Shown one piece after another: positions 8,534-17,400 of a DNA stretch of 64,000 bases. The position numbers and the translations under genes are program-made. Source of the stretch: an uncultured Burkholderiaceae bacterium. Lineage in GTDB: Bacteria; Pseudomonadota; Gammaproteobacteria; Burkholderiales; Burkholderiaceae_B. The notes under the pieces were generated by a model that had not been told where the DNA came from, searched no databases, and saw nothing but the letters and a program-made list of their open reading frames with translations. The stretch lies in contig CAKSZL010000007.1 in assembly GCA_934525625.1 (NCBI GenBank), positions 102,615-166,614 of the forward strand, written 5' to 3'. How positions within the stretch are numbered: the first letter of the stretch is position 1; every line of letters begins with the position of its first letter.

Positions 8534-8610
8534 CATGCTCGTTGGCAAGGCGGAGCTGCGGGTTTCCGGCCCACATTCTTGACGCATGACCTTGCTTCTT
8601 TGATGCCCGC
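8534..8610 (-). promoter_or_regulatory. Shared bcs leader element, copy 2 (putative structured RNA)
   Basis: Second copy of the block at 2808-2882, here upstream of bcsQ-bcsA-bcsB. Minus-strand helices: GCAAGG (8595-8590) with CCUUGC (8550-8545); UGUGGG (8575-8570) with CCCGCA (8562-8557), loop CCGGAAA; a possible pseudoknot CAUGC (8588-8584) with GCAUG (8538-8534). The only substitution between copies (8588) falls in the pseudoknot helix and changes C-G to U-G, so pairing survives. The element ends 110 bases before the bcsQ start. The rest of the 406-bp gap 8424-8829 holds a candidate promoter, an A/T-rich tract and the gcdH terminator. Confidence 0.6.
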
Positions 8611-8650
8611 GGATTTATGTGGAGATGCTATTCATCCCGCGGATGGGTCG

Positions 8651-8679
8651 ATTCTAGACCAAAAACTGTATTTTAAAAA
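8651..8679 (-). promoter_or_regulatory. Candidate promoter of bcsQ-bcsA-bcsB
   Basis: Minus-strand TAGAAT at 8656-8651 is the same -10-like box seen at 2919-2924 and lies 41 bp upstream of leader copy 2. The -35 region (8674-8679) is only an A/T run. Support comes from its conserved position in both loci rather than from a strong consensus. Confidence 0.35.
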
Positions 8680-8724
8680 ATTTTTGACATTTTTTTATTA
8701 ATTTCATCACATCCTAAAAAGTAA

Positions 8725-8753
8725 AAAGCCCCCACGGTTGAGGTGGGGGCTTT
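8725..8753 (-). terminator. Intrinsic terminator of gcdH
   Basis: Perfect 11-bp stem AAAGCCCCCAC/GTGGGGGCTTT (8725-8735 and 8743-8753) with a 7-base loop. On the minus strand it is followed by a T-rich run (TTACTTTTT), 77 bp past the gcdH stop. It insulates gcdH from the bcs leader downstream. Confidence 0.85.
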
Positions 8754-8829
8754 GAAGGCGATGGCCTGCGTGGAGAGGGGCTTGCGGATGCAGTGCGCCG
8801 CCCGCAGGCTTTCCGTGCGAAAAAACGCT

Positions 8830-10020
8830 TTAGAAAAACGCCTGCAAACCAGTTTGCGCACGGCCCAGAATCAGGGCGTGCACGTCGTGGGTGCCTTCGT
8901 AGGTGTTGACGACTTCGAGGTTGACCAGGTGGCGGGCGACGCCGAATTCGTCGGAGATGCCGTTGCCGCCCAGCATGTCGCGGGCCAGGCGGGCGATGTC
9001 TAGCGACTTGCCGCAGGAGTTGCGCTTCATGATGGAGGTGATTTCGACGGCGGCGGTGCCTTCGTCCTTCATGCGGCCCAGGCGCAGGCAGCCTTGCAGC
9101 GCCAGCGTGATTTCGGTTTGCATGTCGGCCAGTTTTTTCTGGATGAGCTGGTTTTGCGCCAGGGGGCGGCCGAATTGCTTGCGGTCCAGCGTGTACTGGC
9201 GGGCGGTGTGCCAGCAGTATTCGGCGGCGCCCAGCGCACCCCAGGCGATGCCGAAGCGGGCGGAGTTCAGGCAGGTGAAGGGGCCGCGCAGGCCGGTGAC
9301 GCCGGGCATCATTTGGTCGTCGGAGACTTCGACTTCGTCCATGACGATTTCGCCGGTGATGGAAGCGCGCAGGCCGACCTTGCCGTGGATGGCGGGGGCG
9401 GACAGGCCTTTCATGCCTTTGTCGAGGATGAAGCCGCGGATCTTGCCGTTGTCGTCGCCGCCGACGACTTTGGCCCAGACGACGAAGACGTCGGCGATGG
9501 GCGAGTTGGTGATCCACATCTTGGCGCCGCTAAGCTTGTAGCCGCCGTCGACCTTGACCGCGCGGGTTTCCATGCCGCCGGGGTCGGAGCCGTGGTTGGG
9601 TTCGGTGAGGCCGAAGCAGCCTATCCATTCGCCGGTGGCCAGCTTGGGCAGGTACTTGCGCTTTTGTTCTTCGGAGCCGAATTCGTTGATGGGCACCATG
9701 ACCAGCGAGGACTGCACGCTCATCATCGAGCGGTAGCCGGAGTCGACGCGTTCGACTTCGCGGGCGATGAGGCCGTAGCTGACGTAGTTCAGGCCCGAGC
9801 CGCCGTATTCTTCGGGGATGGTGACGCCGAGCAGGCCGAGTTCGCCCATTTCGGTGAAGATGGCGGGGTCGGTTTGCTCGTGGCGGAAGGCTTCGAGCAC
9901 GCGCGGCATGAGTTTGTCTTGCGCGTAGGCACGGGCGGCATCTTGCACCATGCGTTCTTCTTCGGTCAGTTGGGTGTCGAGAAGCAGGGGGTCTTCCCAG
10001 TTGAAGGAGGGGGCCGACAT
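8830..10020 (-). CDS. gcdH: Glutaryl-CoA dehydrogenase
   Basis: A 396-residue FAD acyl-CoA dehydrogenase that oxidises and decarboxylates glutaryl-CoA to crotonyl-CoA in lysine, tryptophan and aromatic catabolism. Substrate class is indicated by the GcdH-like N-terminus ([17 protein letters not shown]), the flavin-binding [16 protein letters not shown] and WITNSP segments, and the catalytic Glu in [16 protein letters not shown] near residue 375. The arginine expected to hold the distal carboxylate (SARFGIAWG context) is present. It has the usual length and ATG at 10020 follows CGGAGCACAACCATC. A divergent LysR gene 309 bp away is the usual partner arrangement in Burkholderiales. Confidence 0.93.
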   Translation of the reverse strand: MSAPSFNWEDPLLLDTQLTEEERMVQDAARAYAQDKLMPRVLEAFRHEQTDPAIFTEMGELGLLGVTIPEEYGGSGLNYVSYGLIAREVERVDSGYRSMMSVQSSLVMVPINEFGSEEQKRKYLPKLATGEWIGCFGLTEPNHGSDPGGMETRAVKVDGGYKLSGAKMWITNSPIADVFVVWAKVVGGDDNGKIRGFILDKGMKGLSAPAIHGKVGLRASITGEIVMDEVEVSDDQMMPGVTGLRGPFTCLNSARFGIAWGALGAAEYCWHTARQYTLDRKQFGRPLAQNQLIQKKLADMQTEITLALQGCLRLGRMKDEGTAAVEITSIMKRNSCGKSLDIARLARDMLGGNGISDEFGVARHLVNLEVVNTYEGTHDVHALILGRAQTGLQAFF

Positions 10021-10212
10021 GATGGTTGTGCTCCGTTGAGTATTAAAAGTTTAAGTCTAAAGTATTTTTACCGAAATCCCTGGGCCGTACAAGTTCGGGA
10101 TTACGCGGGTATTGTCGCCGTTTGCCGTCGGTTATGGGCGCCCTCCTGGGGTAATTCCCAGCCGGGCCGGCAGGCATGACGCTAGCATAATGTGAGTTAA
10201 TCGCACAGATCA

Positions 10213-10231
10213 ATTGATAAAATTGCACAAT
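10213..10231. promoter_or_regulatory. LysR-type T-N11-A operator candidate
   Basis: ATTG-N11-CAAT at 10213-10231 is a textbook LysR box with 4-bp inverted arms, placed between the divergent gcdH and LysR genes (gap 10021-10329). It is the only such site I see there. I infer it serves autoregulation and gcdH control. Confidence 0.5.
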
Positions 10232-10329
10232 ATAGTGTGTGCGGTGCACGAGACCTGGCGTGCGGGCGCGTTGCTTTGGCGGCGCGCTACGAGATTCGGG
10301 GCGTGCCGCGCGATAGAGGGCGGACGAAC

Positions 10330-11229
10330 ATGAGAAACGGCATACCGAATCTGGGCGCCTTGCAGGCTTTCGAGGCCACGGCCAGGCTGGGGTCTTTTTC
10401 GCGCGCGGCGGAAGAGCTGGCACTGACGCACAGCGCGGTGTTCCGCCAGGTGGAAGGCCTGGAAGCCAGGCTGGGCGTGCGGCTGTTTACGCGGGTGCGC
10501 CGCCGGCTGGCCCTGACCGATGCGGGCGCGGCCTACGCGGCGCGGGTGCGGCACCATTTGGAGCAACTGGAAAAAGACACGCTGGGCTTGATTTCGCGCG
10601 CGGGCATGGGCCATAGCCTGCACATCGCCGTGCTGCCGACGCTGGCCACGACCTGGCTGGTGCCGCGCCTGCCGCGCTTCCAAAGCCGTCATCCCGACAT
10701 TAGCGTCAGCCTGTCCGTGCGCACGCGGCCCTTCCAGTTCGACGACCAGCCTTTCGACGGCGCGCTGTACCATGCGGGGCAGCTATGGCCGGGCACCACG
10801 GGTTTCAAGCTGTTCGACGAAGAAGCGCTGGTGCCGGTGTGCAGCCCCGCGATTCATCAGCGGCTGCAACAGGAAGGCGCCGCGGCGCTGGCACGCGTGC
10901 CGCATCTGCACATGATGTCGCGCCCCGACGTCTGGCGCGCTTGGTACCGCACGCGCGGCCAGGAGATGCCGCGCACCGCCGAGGCCGGCCCGCGCTTCGA
11001 GCTGTTTACCATGCTGCTGGCGGCGGCCCAGGCGGGCATGGGCCTGGCCTTGGTGCCGCGCTTTCTGGCGCGGCAGGCGGAAGGGCTGCTGGCGCCGTTC
11101 GAGCAGGTGCTGCCGGTGCAGGACGCTTATTACTTCAGCTACCCGGCGCACGCGGCGCCCGGCGAGGCGCTGCGCTGCTTTGAAACCTGGCTGAACGAGT
11201 CGGCCGAGGAAATGCGGCTGGAGCCCTAG
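10330..11229 (+). CDS. LysR-family regulator (GcvA-like), probable gcdH regulator
   Basis: A 299-residue LysR-type regulator. The N-terminal winged helix begins PNLGALQAFEATARLGSFS and continues through SAVFRQVEGLEARLG (residues 5-60). The effector-binding domain starts near residue 92 with LHIAVLPTLATTWLVPRLP. The NLGALQAFEA start and overall pattern are those of the GcvA-like subgroup. I chose ATG at 10330, where family homology starts, over an upstream start at 10237. Divergent orientation to gcdH and the intergenic T-N11-A box suggest it controls glutaryl-CoA breakdown; this is inference. It ends 4 bp into the convergent purU gene. Confidence 0.85.
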   Translation: MRNGIPNLGALQAFEATARLGSFSRAAEELALTHSAVFRQVEGLEARLGVRLFTRVRRRLALTDAGAAYAARVRHHLEQLEKDTLGLISRAGMGHSLHIAVLPTLATTWLVPRLPRFQSRHPDISVSLSVRTRPFQFDDQPFDGALYHAGQLWPGTTGFKLFDEEALVPVCSPAIHQRLQQEGAAALARVPHLHMMSRPDVWRAWYRTRGQEMPRTAEAGPRFELFTMLLAAAQAGMGLALVPRFLARQAEGLLAPFEQVLPVQDAYYFSYPAHAAPGEALRCFETWLNESAEEMRLEP

Positions 11230-12077
11230 CTGAACACCACCGTGCGGTGGCCATTCAGCAAGATACGGTGTTCGACGTGCTTGCGCACGGCGCGCGCCAG
11301 CACCAGCGATTCGACGTCGCTGCCCACTTGCGTGAGTTGTTGGGCGTCCATGGCGTGGTTCACGTGCTCGACGTCCTGTTCGATGATGGGGCCTTCGTCC
11401 AGGTCGGAGGTGACGTAGTGCGCCGTGGCGCCGATGATCTTGACGCCGCGCGCATGGGCCTGGTGATAGGGCCGCGCGCCTTTGAAGCTGGGCAGGAAGC
11501 TGTGGTGGATGTTGATGGCGCGGCCTTCCAGGGCGCGGCACAGTTCGGGCGACAGAATCTGCATGTAGCGCGCCAGCACGACCAGGTCGATTTGCTCGCG
11601 GTCGACCAGGTCGAGTATCTGCTGTTCCTGCTGCGCCTTGGTGTCCGGCGTGACGGGCAGGTTATGGAAAGGCACCTGGTAAGAGGCGGCCAGGCCGGCG
11701 TAGTCGTTGTGGTTGGACGCGATGGCGGCAATTTCCACATTGAGCTGGCCGCTGTGGGTGCGGAACAGCAAGTCGTTCAGGCAATGGCCCTGGCGGCTCA
11801 CGAGGATTAGCAGGCGGGCCTTGCGCGCGGCGTCGTGAATTTGCGCCTGCATGTTGAAATCGTTGGCGACCGATTGGAAGCTTTCCTGCAGCGACGCCGG
11901 CGTATGGCCGTTTTTGGCGACCTGGAAATGCACGCGCAGGAAGAATCGCTGCGTGCCGGTGTCGCCGAATTGCTGGGCGTCGACGATGTTGCCTTGCTGG
12001 TCGAGCAGCCATTGAGAGACGCGATGGACGATCCCGATGCGGTCGGGGCAGGAAAGGGTCAGGATGAAATCTTGCAT
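11226..12077 (-). CDS. purU: Formyltetrahydrofolate deformylase
   Basis: A 283-residue PurU: an N-terminal ACT domain (TLSCPDRIGIVHRVSQWL, residues 7-24) followed by a formyltransferase-type catalytic domain. The active-site signature INIHHSFLPSFKGARPYHQA near residues 190-210 and the catalytic Asp in TSDLDEGPIIEQD are present. It hydrolyses 10-formyl-THF to THF and formate, balancing one-carbon units with purine synthesis. Length matches the family. It is convergent with and overlaps the LysR gene by four bases, and lies 25 bp after pdxH on the same strand. Confidence 0.95.
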   Translation of the reverse strand: MQDFILTLSCPDRIGIVHRVSQWLLDQQGNIVDAQQFGDTGTQRFFLRVHFQVAKNGHTPASLQESFQSVANDFNMQAQIHDAARKARLLILVSRQGHCLNDLLFRTHSGQLNVEIAAIASNHNDYAGLAASYQVPFHNLPVTPDTKAQQEQQILDLVDREQIDLVVLARYMQILSPELCRALEGRAINIHHSFLPSFKGARPYHQAHARGVKIIGATAHYVTSDLDEGPIIEQDVEHVNHAMDAQQLTQVGSDVESLVLARAVRKHVEHRILLNGHRTVVFS

Positions 12078-12102
12078 GAGATGTCTACGGGATACTAAAA
12101 CT

Positions 12103-12735
12103 TTATGGCGCCAGGCGCGTCAGCTTCCAGCCGCCGGCTTCGTCGCGCTCGAACACCAGGCGGTCGTGCATGCGCGAGGGGCGGCCTTGCCAGAACTCGA
12201 CGCGTTCGGGGCGCAGCCGGTAGCCGCCCCAGTGCGCGGGGCGCGCCGGATGCTCGCCTAGTTCGTCGGCGTACTGTTTCCAGCGCGCTTCCAGCGCGTC
12301 GCGCGTAACGGGCTGGCTTTGCGGCGAGGCCCATGCGCCGATGCGCGAGCCCAGCGGGCGCGTATCGAAATAGGCGTCGGACTCCTGGGCGGAAATGCGT
12401 TCGACGATGCCTTCGGCGCGCACCTGGCGTTCCAGGCAGGGCCAGAAGAACAGCAGGCTGGCATACGGGTTGGCGGCCAGCTCGCCGCCTTTGCGCGACT
12501 GGTAATTGGTGAAGAACACGAAGCCGTCGGCGTCCACGCCTTTGAGCAGCACGATGCGCGCCGAAGGGCGGCCCTGGGCGTCGGCGGTGGCCAGCGTCAT
12601 GGCGTTGGGTTCGTGGTCGCCGCTTTTCAGGGCTTGCTCGAACCAGGCCGAGAATTGGGCCGCCGGATCGCCGGCGACGGCGGATTCCAGCAGGGTGTGC
12701 TTGTCGTAGGAGGTGCGCAGGTCGGCGATGGACAT
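12103..12735 (-). CDS. pdxH: Pyridoxamine 5'-phosphate oxidase
   Basis: A 210-residue PdxH that oxidises PNP or PMP to pyridoxal 5'-phosphate with FMN. FMN-contact segments are present: [21 protein letters not shown] in the middle and [20 protein letters not shown] at the C-terminus (quoted in part), including the RxH-type RPSRMHDR substrate motif. I start at ATG 12735 ([13 protein letters not shown]) because family homology begins there; a longer frame to 12777 overlaps the chaC end. It sits 13 bp downstream of chaC and 25 bp upstream of purU on the same strand. Confidence 0.93.
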   Translation of the reverse strand: MSIADLRTSYDKHTLLESAVAGDPAAQFSAWFEQALKSGDHEPNAMTLATADAQGRPSARIVLLKGVDADGFVFFTNYQSRKGGELAANPYASLLFFWPCLERQVRAEGIVERISAQESDAYFDTRPLGSRIGAWASPQSQPVTRDALEARWKQYADELGEHPARPAHWGGYRLRPERVEFWQGRPSRMHDRLVFERDEAGGWKLTRLAP

Positions 12736-12748
12736 GGGTAAGGCTTGG

Positions 12749-13435
12749 TCAGTGCGAGGCGGCGGATGCCGAGGCAAGGCGCTTAGTGTACTGCGCGTCC
12801 GGCTCGGCTTGCAGTTCGCGCGCGACGGATTCCAGTCTTTGGTCGCGGATGCCGGCGGCGCGCAGCGCTTGCACGGTCTGCATGACGTATTCGGTACAGG
12901 GGCCGTACTTGCCGTGGGCGTCGCGCACGATGCGGGCCTGCTGCTGCGGCGTCAGGCCGCGCGCATAGGCGGGCTTGCTGCGATCCATGACGAAAACCAG
13001 GGCCTGCACGCCGCCGGCCGGCGTGCGGCAGTTCAGCCAGCGGGGCAGATAGGCGCCCGACGGCATCTCGCGCCGCCACAGGGCGTCGGCGATATCGGGC
13101 ACTTGTGCGCCCGCCACGCGGTAGACCACGCCTTTGCAGGCGCCGCCCGCGTCCAGCCCCAGCACCAGGCCGGGGCGCTCGGGCGTGCCGCGATTGACGC
13201 GCGACCACAGGCAGAGCGAACGATGGTGGCCATGCAGCATGGCCTCGCGCTTTTCTTCGAAGTCGAATTCGGGCCGCCAGATCAGCGAGCCGTAGCCGAA
13301 TACCCAGAGGTCGCTGCCGGGCCGCCACTGTTGCATGGCGGCGTCGCGCGAGGCGCACAGCTCGTCCTCGGTCAGCAGGCGGAAGGCCGAAGCGCTGGCG
13401 GCGAAAAGGGAAGAAAGCGGATCCGGGGTGCTCAT
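12749..13435 (-). CDS. chaC: ChaC-type gamma-glutamylcyclotransferase
   Basis: A 228-residue ChaC-family protein. The nucleotide-loop-like [15 protein letters not shown] (around residue 45) is diagnostic, and [21 protein letters not shown] and YLPRWLNC follow as in glutathione-specific family members. These enzymes cleave glutathione to 5-oxoproline and Cys-Gly in the cytoplasm. The start ATG at 13435 gives the family length. It heads a minus-strand run chaC-pdxH-purU; whether they form one transcript is not shown. Confidence 0.87.
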   Translation of the reverse strand: MSTPDPLSSLFAASASAFRLLTEDELCASRDAAMQQWRPGSDLWVFGYGSLIWRPEFDFEEKREAMLHGHHRSLCLWSRVNRGTPERPGLVLGLDAGGACKGVVYRVAGAQVPDIADALWRREMPSGAYLPRWLNCRTPAGGVQALVFVMDRSKPAYARGLTPQQQARIVRDAHGKYGPCTEYVMQTVQALRAAGIRDQRLESVARELQAEPDAQYTKRLASASAASH

Positions 13436-13617
13436 GGCGAGACGACGAAACGGGCGGGGCCGTGCTTAAATAATGAAAGACAGATGGGGGCGGCGCGGCA
13501 TGCGCGCAAGCCCTCGTAAGCATAACGTATCCCACACGCCCTCGGGCTTCACGGCCGCCGCGCATAAGAATAAGCATATGCGCGGCTTGCCCAGGCTTGC
13601 CCGATTTCCGATTTTCC

Positions 13618-14427
13618 ATGATGCCGGACACCCAGACTTTGGACTTCGACCCTGAACGCCGCTTCGGCGGCATGGCGCGCCTGTACGGCGAAACCGGCGC
13701 GCGCCGCCTGGCCGACGCGCATGTCGCCGTGGCGGGGCTGGGCGGCGTGGGTTCCTGGTGCGCCGAAGCCTTGGCGCGTTCGGGCGTCGGCCGCCTGACG
13801 CTGATAGACCTGGATCACGTGGCGGAATCCAACATCAATCGCCAGGTGCACGCGCTGGGGGACACCCTAGGCCAGTCCAAGGTGCAGGCCATGGCCGAGC
13901 GCATCCGGCGCATCCACCCCGGCTGCCGCCTGACGCTGGTGGACGATTTCGTCACGCCCGAGAACGTCGGGCAAATACTCGACGCCGCGGCGCTGGACGC
14001 ATTGGCCGATTGCGTGGACGACGTCAAAGCCAAGATCGCGATGATACTGGCTGCGCGCGCCAGGGGCCTGCCGCTGGTGGTGTGCGGCGGGGCCGGCGGC
14101 AAGACGCAGTCTTTGCTGCTGCGCGAGGGCGATCTGTCGCAGGCGACCAACGACGCATTGCTGGCGCGCGTGCGCAACATGCTGCGGCGCCAGCACGGCT
14201 ACCCTCGGGGCGGCCAGCCCGGCAAACCCAAGGGCCGCGTGCCGCGCATGCACGTGCCCGTGCTGTGGGTGGACGAACCCGCCCTCCAGCCCGACGCCTG
14301 GCAGGAATCCGGCGAAGCCGGCGGCGGCCTGTCGTGCGCGGGCTACGGCTCTTCCATCGTGGTGACCGCCGCCATGGGCCTGGCGGCGGCCGGGCGCATC
14401 ATGCAAGGCTTGGCGGCGAAGCCGTAA
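13618..14427 (+). CDS. tcdA: tRNA threonylcarbamoyladenosine dehydratase (TcdA/CsdL)
   Basis: A ~269-residue E1-like ThiF-family enzyme that cyclises t6A37 of tRNA to ct6A using ATP. The nucleotide-binding GLGGVGSWCAEALARSG and the following LIDLDHVAESNINRQ motif are intact; DCVDDVKAK and the late GGGLSCAGYGSS segment match the family. Two adjacent ATGs (13618, 13621) are equally possible starts and no clear ribosome site is visible. It is convergent with uvrA and the two coding regions overlap by 29 bp (14399-14427). Confidence 0.9.
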   Translation: MMPDTQTLDFDPERRFGGMARLYGETGARRLADAHVAVAGLGGVGSWCAEALARSGVGRLTLIDLDHVAESNINRQVHALGDTLGQSKVQAMAERIRRIHPGCRLTLVDDFVTPENVGQILDAAALDALADCVDDVKAKIAMILAARARGLPLVVCGGAGGKTQSLLLREGDLSQATNDALLARVRNMLRRQHGYPRGGQPGKPKGRVPRMHVPVLWVDEPALQPDAWQESGEAGGGLSCAGYGSSIVVTAAMGLAAAGRIMQGLAAKP

Positions 14428-17400
14428 GCCTTTCGTGGAACGCTTTGAGCGCTTCGCCGGTATGGCTGGCGGGGGTGCTCATGACGCGGGTCGGCGAGCC
14501 GGCCACGACCAGCCTGCCGCCGCCGGTGCCGCCTTCGGGGCCCATGTCCACTATCCAGTCGGCTTCGGCGATGACGTCCAGGTTGTGCTCGATGACGACC
14601 ACGGTGTTGCCGGCGTCCACCAGTTGGTGCAGCACGTGTATCAGTTTCTCGACGTCGGCGATGGCCAGGCCCACGGTGGGTTCGTCCAGCACGTAAAGCG
14701 TGTGCGGCAGCCTGGAGGCGCGGCCGGTTTGCAGCAGGCCGTCGGTAAGGCGCGCCTTGTTCAGCTCGGTGACCAGCTTGATACGCTGGGCCTCGCCGCC
14801 CGATAGCGTGGGCGAGGGCTGGCCCAGTGTGAGGTAGCCCAGCCCCACGCTTTGCATCAGCTTGAGCGGACGCAGTATCTTGGGATGCGCGGCGAACACT
14901 TCGATGGCGTCGTCGACCTCCATGTTGAGCAGGTCGCCCGCGCTATGGCCTTGCCAGCGTATGCCCAGCGTGTCGGGGTTGAAGCGCTGGCCTTCGCAGG
15001 CGTCGCACGGCACTTTGATGTCGGGCAGAAAGCTCATTTCCAGCGTGCGCATGCCCTGGCCTTCGCATAGCGGGCAGCGCCCGCCGCCGGTGTTGAACGA
15101 GAAACGCGAGGCCGTCCAGCCGCGCAGCCGCGCGTCGCGCGTGTCGGCGAACAGCTTGCGTATGTCGTCCCAGAAGCCCACGTAGGTGGCCGGGCAGGAG
15201 CGCGGCGTTTTGCCGATGGGCGTTTGATCGACTTCCAGAACGCGCTCCAGCGCCTGCCAGCCGCTGATGTTGTCGCAGCCCGTCCATTTTTCCTTGGGCT
15301 CGCGGCTGCCCACCACGCGGCTGAGGTTGTCCAGCAGCACGTCGCGGGCCAGCGTGGATTTGCCCGAGCCGGAAACGCCGGTGACCACGGTAAGGTGGCC
15401 GATGGGGATGCTGGCATCGACGCGGTCCAGATTGTGCAGCCGCGCGCCGTGCACCGTTACCATGGCGGCGTCGGGAGCCACGGCGCGGCGCGGGTCTTCG
15501 GGGTGCGGCAGGGGTTCGCGCAGGTAGCGGCCGGTTTGTGAGGCGGGCTCGGCCATGATGGCGGCCAGATCGCCTTGCGCCACGACTTGCCCGCCGCGCA
15601 CGCCCGCGCCGGGGCCGATGTCGATGACGTGGCTGGCGCGGCGTATGGTGTCTTCGTCGTGCTCGACCACGACCAGGGTATTGCCGTTGTTCTGCAGCAA
15701 GGCCAGGGCGTCGAGCAGTATCTGGTTGTCGCGCGGGTGCAGGCCGATGGTGGGTTCGTCCAGCACGTAGCACACGCCTTGCAGATTGGAACCCAGTTGC
15801 GCGGCCAGGCGGATGCGCTGGGCTTCGCCGCCCGACAGCGTGGGCGCGGCGCGGTCCAGCGCCAGGTAGCCCAGGCCGACTTTTTCCATGAAGCTAAGGC
15901 GGCTGCGGATTTCGACCAGGATGTCGCGGGCGATTTCCTGTTCGCGGCCGCGCGTGACCAGCCCGGTGAAGAAGGTGTGGGCGTCGCGCACCGATTGCGC
16001 CGTCAGGGCGCAGATGGATTGCTCGCGCCACAGGAAGGCGCGCGCCACGCGGTTCAGGCGTTCGCCGTCGCAGCCCGGGCAGGGCAGGGCCTCGCCTTCG
16101 TACGAAGCGTTCCAGCCGCTTTCCTCGCCGGTTTGCTCGGCGTCGAAACCTTGTAGCTGCACGCCGGTGCCGAAGCAATCGGGGCACCAGCCGTGCTTGG
16201 AGTTGTACGAGAACAGGCGCGGATCGGGCTCGGGAAAGCTGGCGCCGCAACTGGGGCAGGCGCGCTTGATGGAGAAGTGCAGCTGGTTCCGGCCGAGCGC
16301 GGGAACGGCCATGTGGCGGCGGTCGTCCAGCGGCGCGGCGCTGTCCGGGGTGAGCTGGGTCAGTACGCTGAGCGTGCCGCGCCCATGCTCCAGCGCCTCG
16401 CGTATGGCCTGGCGCAGCGCGGCTTCGTCCTTGGCGTCCACCAGCAGGTCGGCGACGGGCAGCTCGATGGTGTGTTCTTTGTAGCGGTCCAGGCGCGGCC
16501 AGGGCGACACCGGGATGAATTCGCCGTCCACGCGCAAATGGGTGTGGCCCTTGGAGCCCGCCCATTTGGCCAGGTCGGTGTAATAGCCTTTGCGCGCGGT
16601 AACCAGCGGCGCCAGAATACCGATGTGCTGGCCCTTGTAGTCGCGCAGCAACTGCGCGGCGATCTGTTCGGGGCTTTGCGGCTCGACGGGCACGCGGCAG
16701 TCCGGGCACATCTGCGTGCCCAGTTTTACATACAGCAGGCGCAGAAAGTGATGGATTTCGGTCATCGTGGCCACGGTGGACTTGCGCCCGCCGCGGCTGG
16801 TGCGCTGTTCGATGGCCACCGTGGGCGGAATGCCGTAGATGGCGTCCACGTCGGGCTTGCCGGCGGGCTGCACGATGGCGCGCGCGTAGGCGTTGAGCGA
16901 TTCCAGGTAGCGCCGCTGCCCTTCGTTGAACAGAATGTCGAAGGCCAGCGTGGATTTGCCCGAACCGGAAACGCCGGTGATGACGGTGAAGGTGTCGCGC
17001 GGGATGGAAACGCTGATGCCTTTCAGGTTGTGCTCGCGCGCGTTGACGATGTCTATGCCGGTGGCGTGCCGCATGGCCCGGCGCTGCGCCAGCAGGCGCG
17101 ATTGCAGCGGCGTGCCGGCGTCTTCGTCGTCCGCCGCCTTGCCGCCGGCCAAGCCGCTTGTCGCGGCGGACTGGAGTTCGTCCGCGCGGCTTTGCAGATA
17201 GCCGGGGCGGGGTTCGGCCGCCAATGCCAGCGTAGCCGCGGGTGCGGCGGCGTAGGCGGCCTCGGCGGTATCGCGCGCGGCATCCGCGCTGTCTTGCCTG
17301 GCCGCATCGCCATGGGCCGTGCGCACGATTTCGTTCTCGTACTGGCGCAGCGCATGCCCGGTATGAGAAGCGGCGTTGTTCATCAGCTCGGCCGGCGTGC

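Noticed and set aside
8424..8576. 51-residue N-terminal extension of BcsQ (frame open to 8576)
   Set aside because: The family starts just before the P-loop and the paralogue at 434-1207 has no extension; the bases are better explained by the shared leader.
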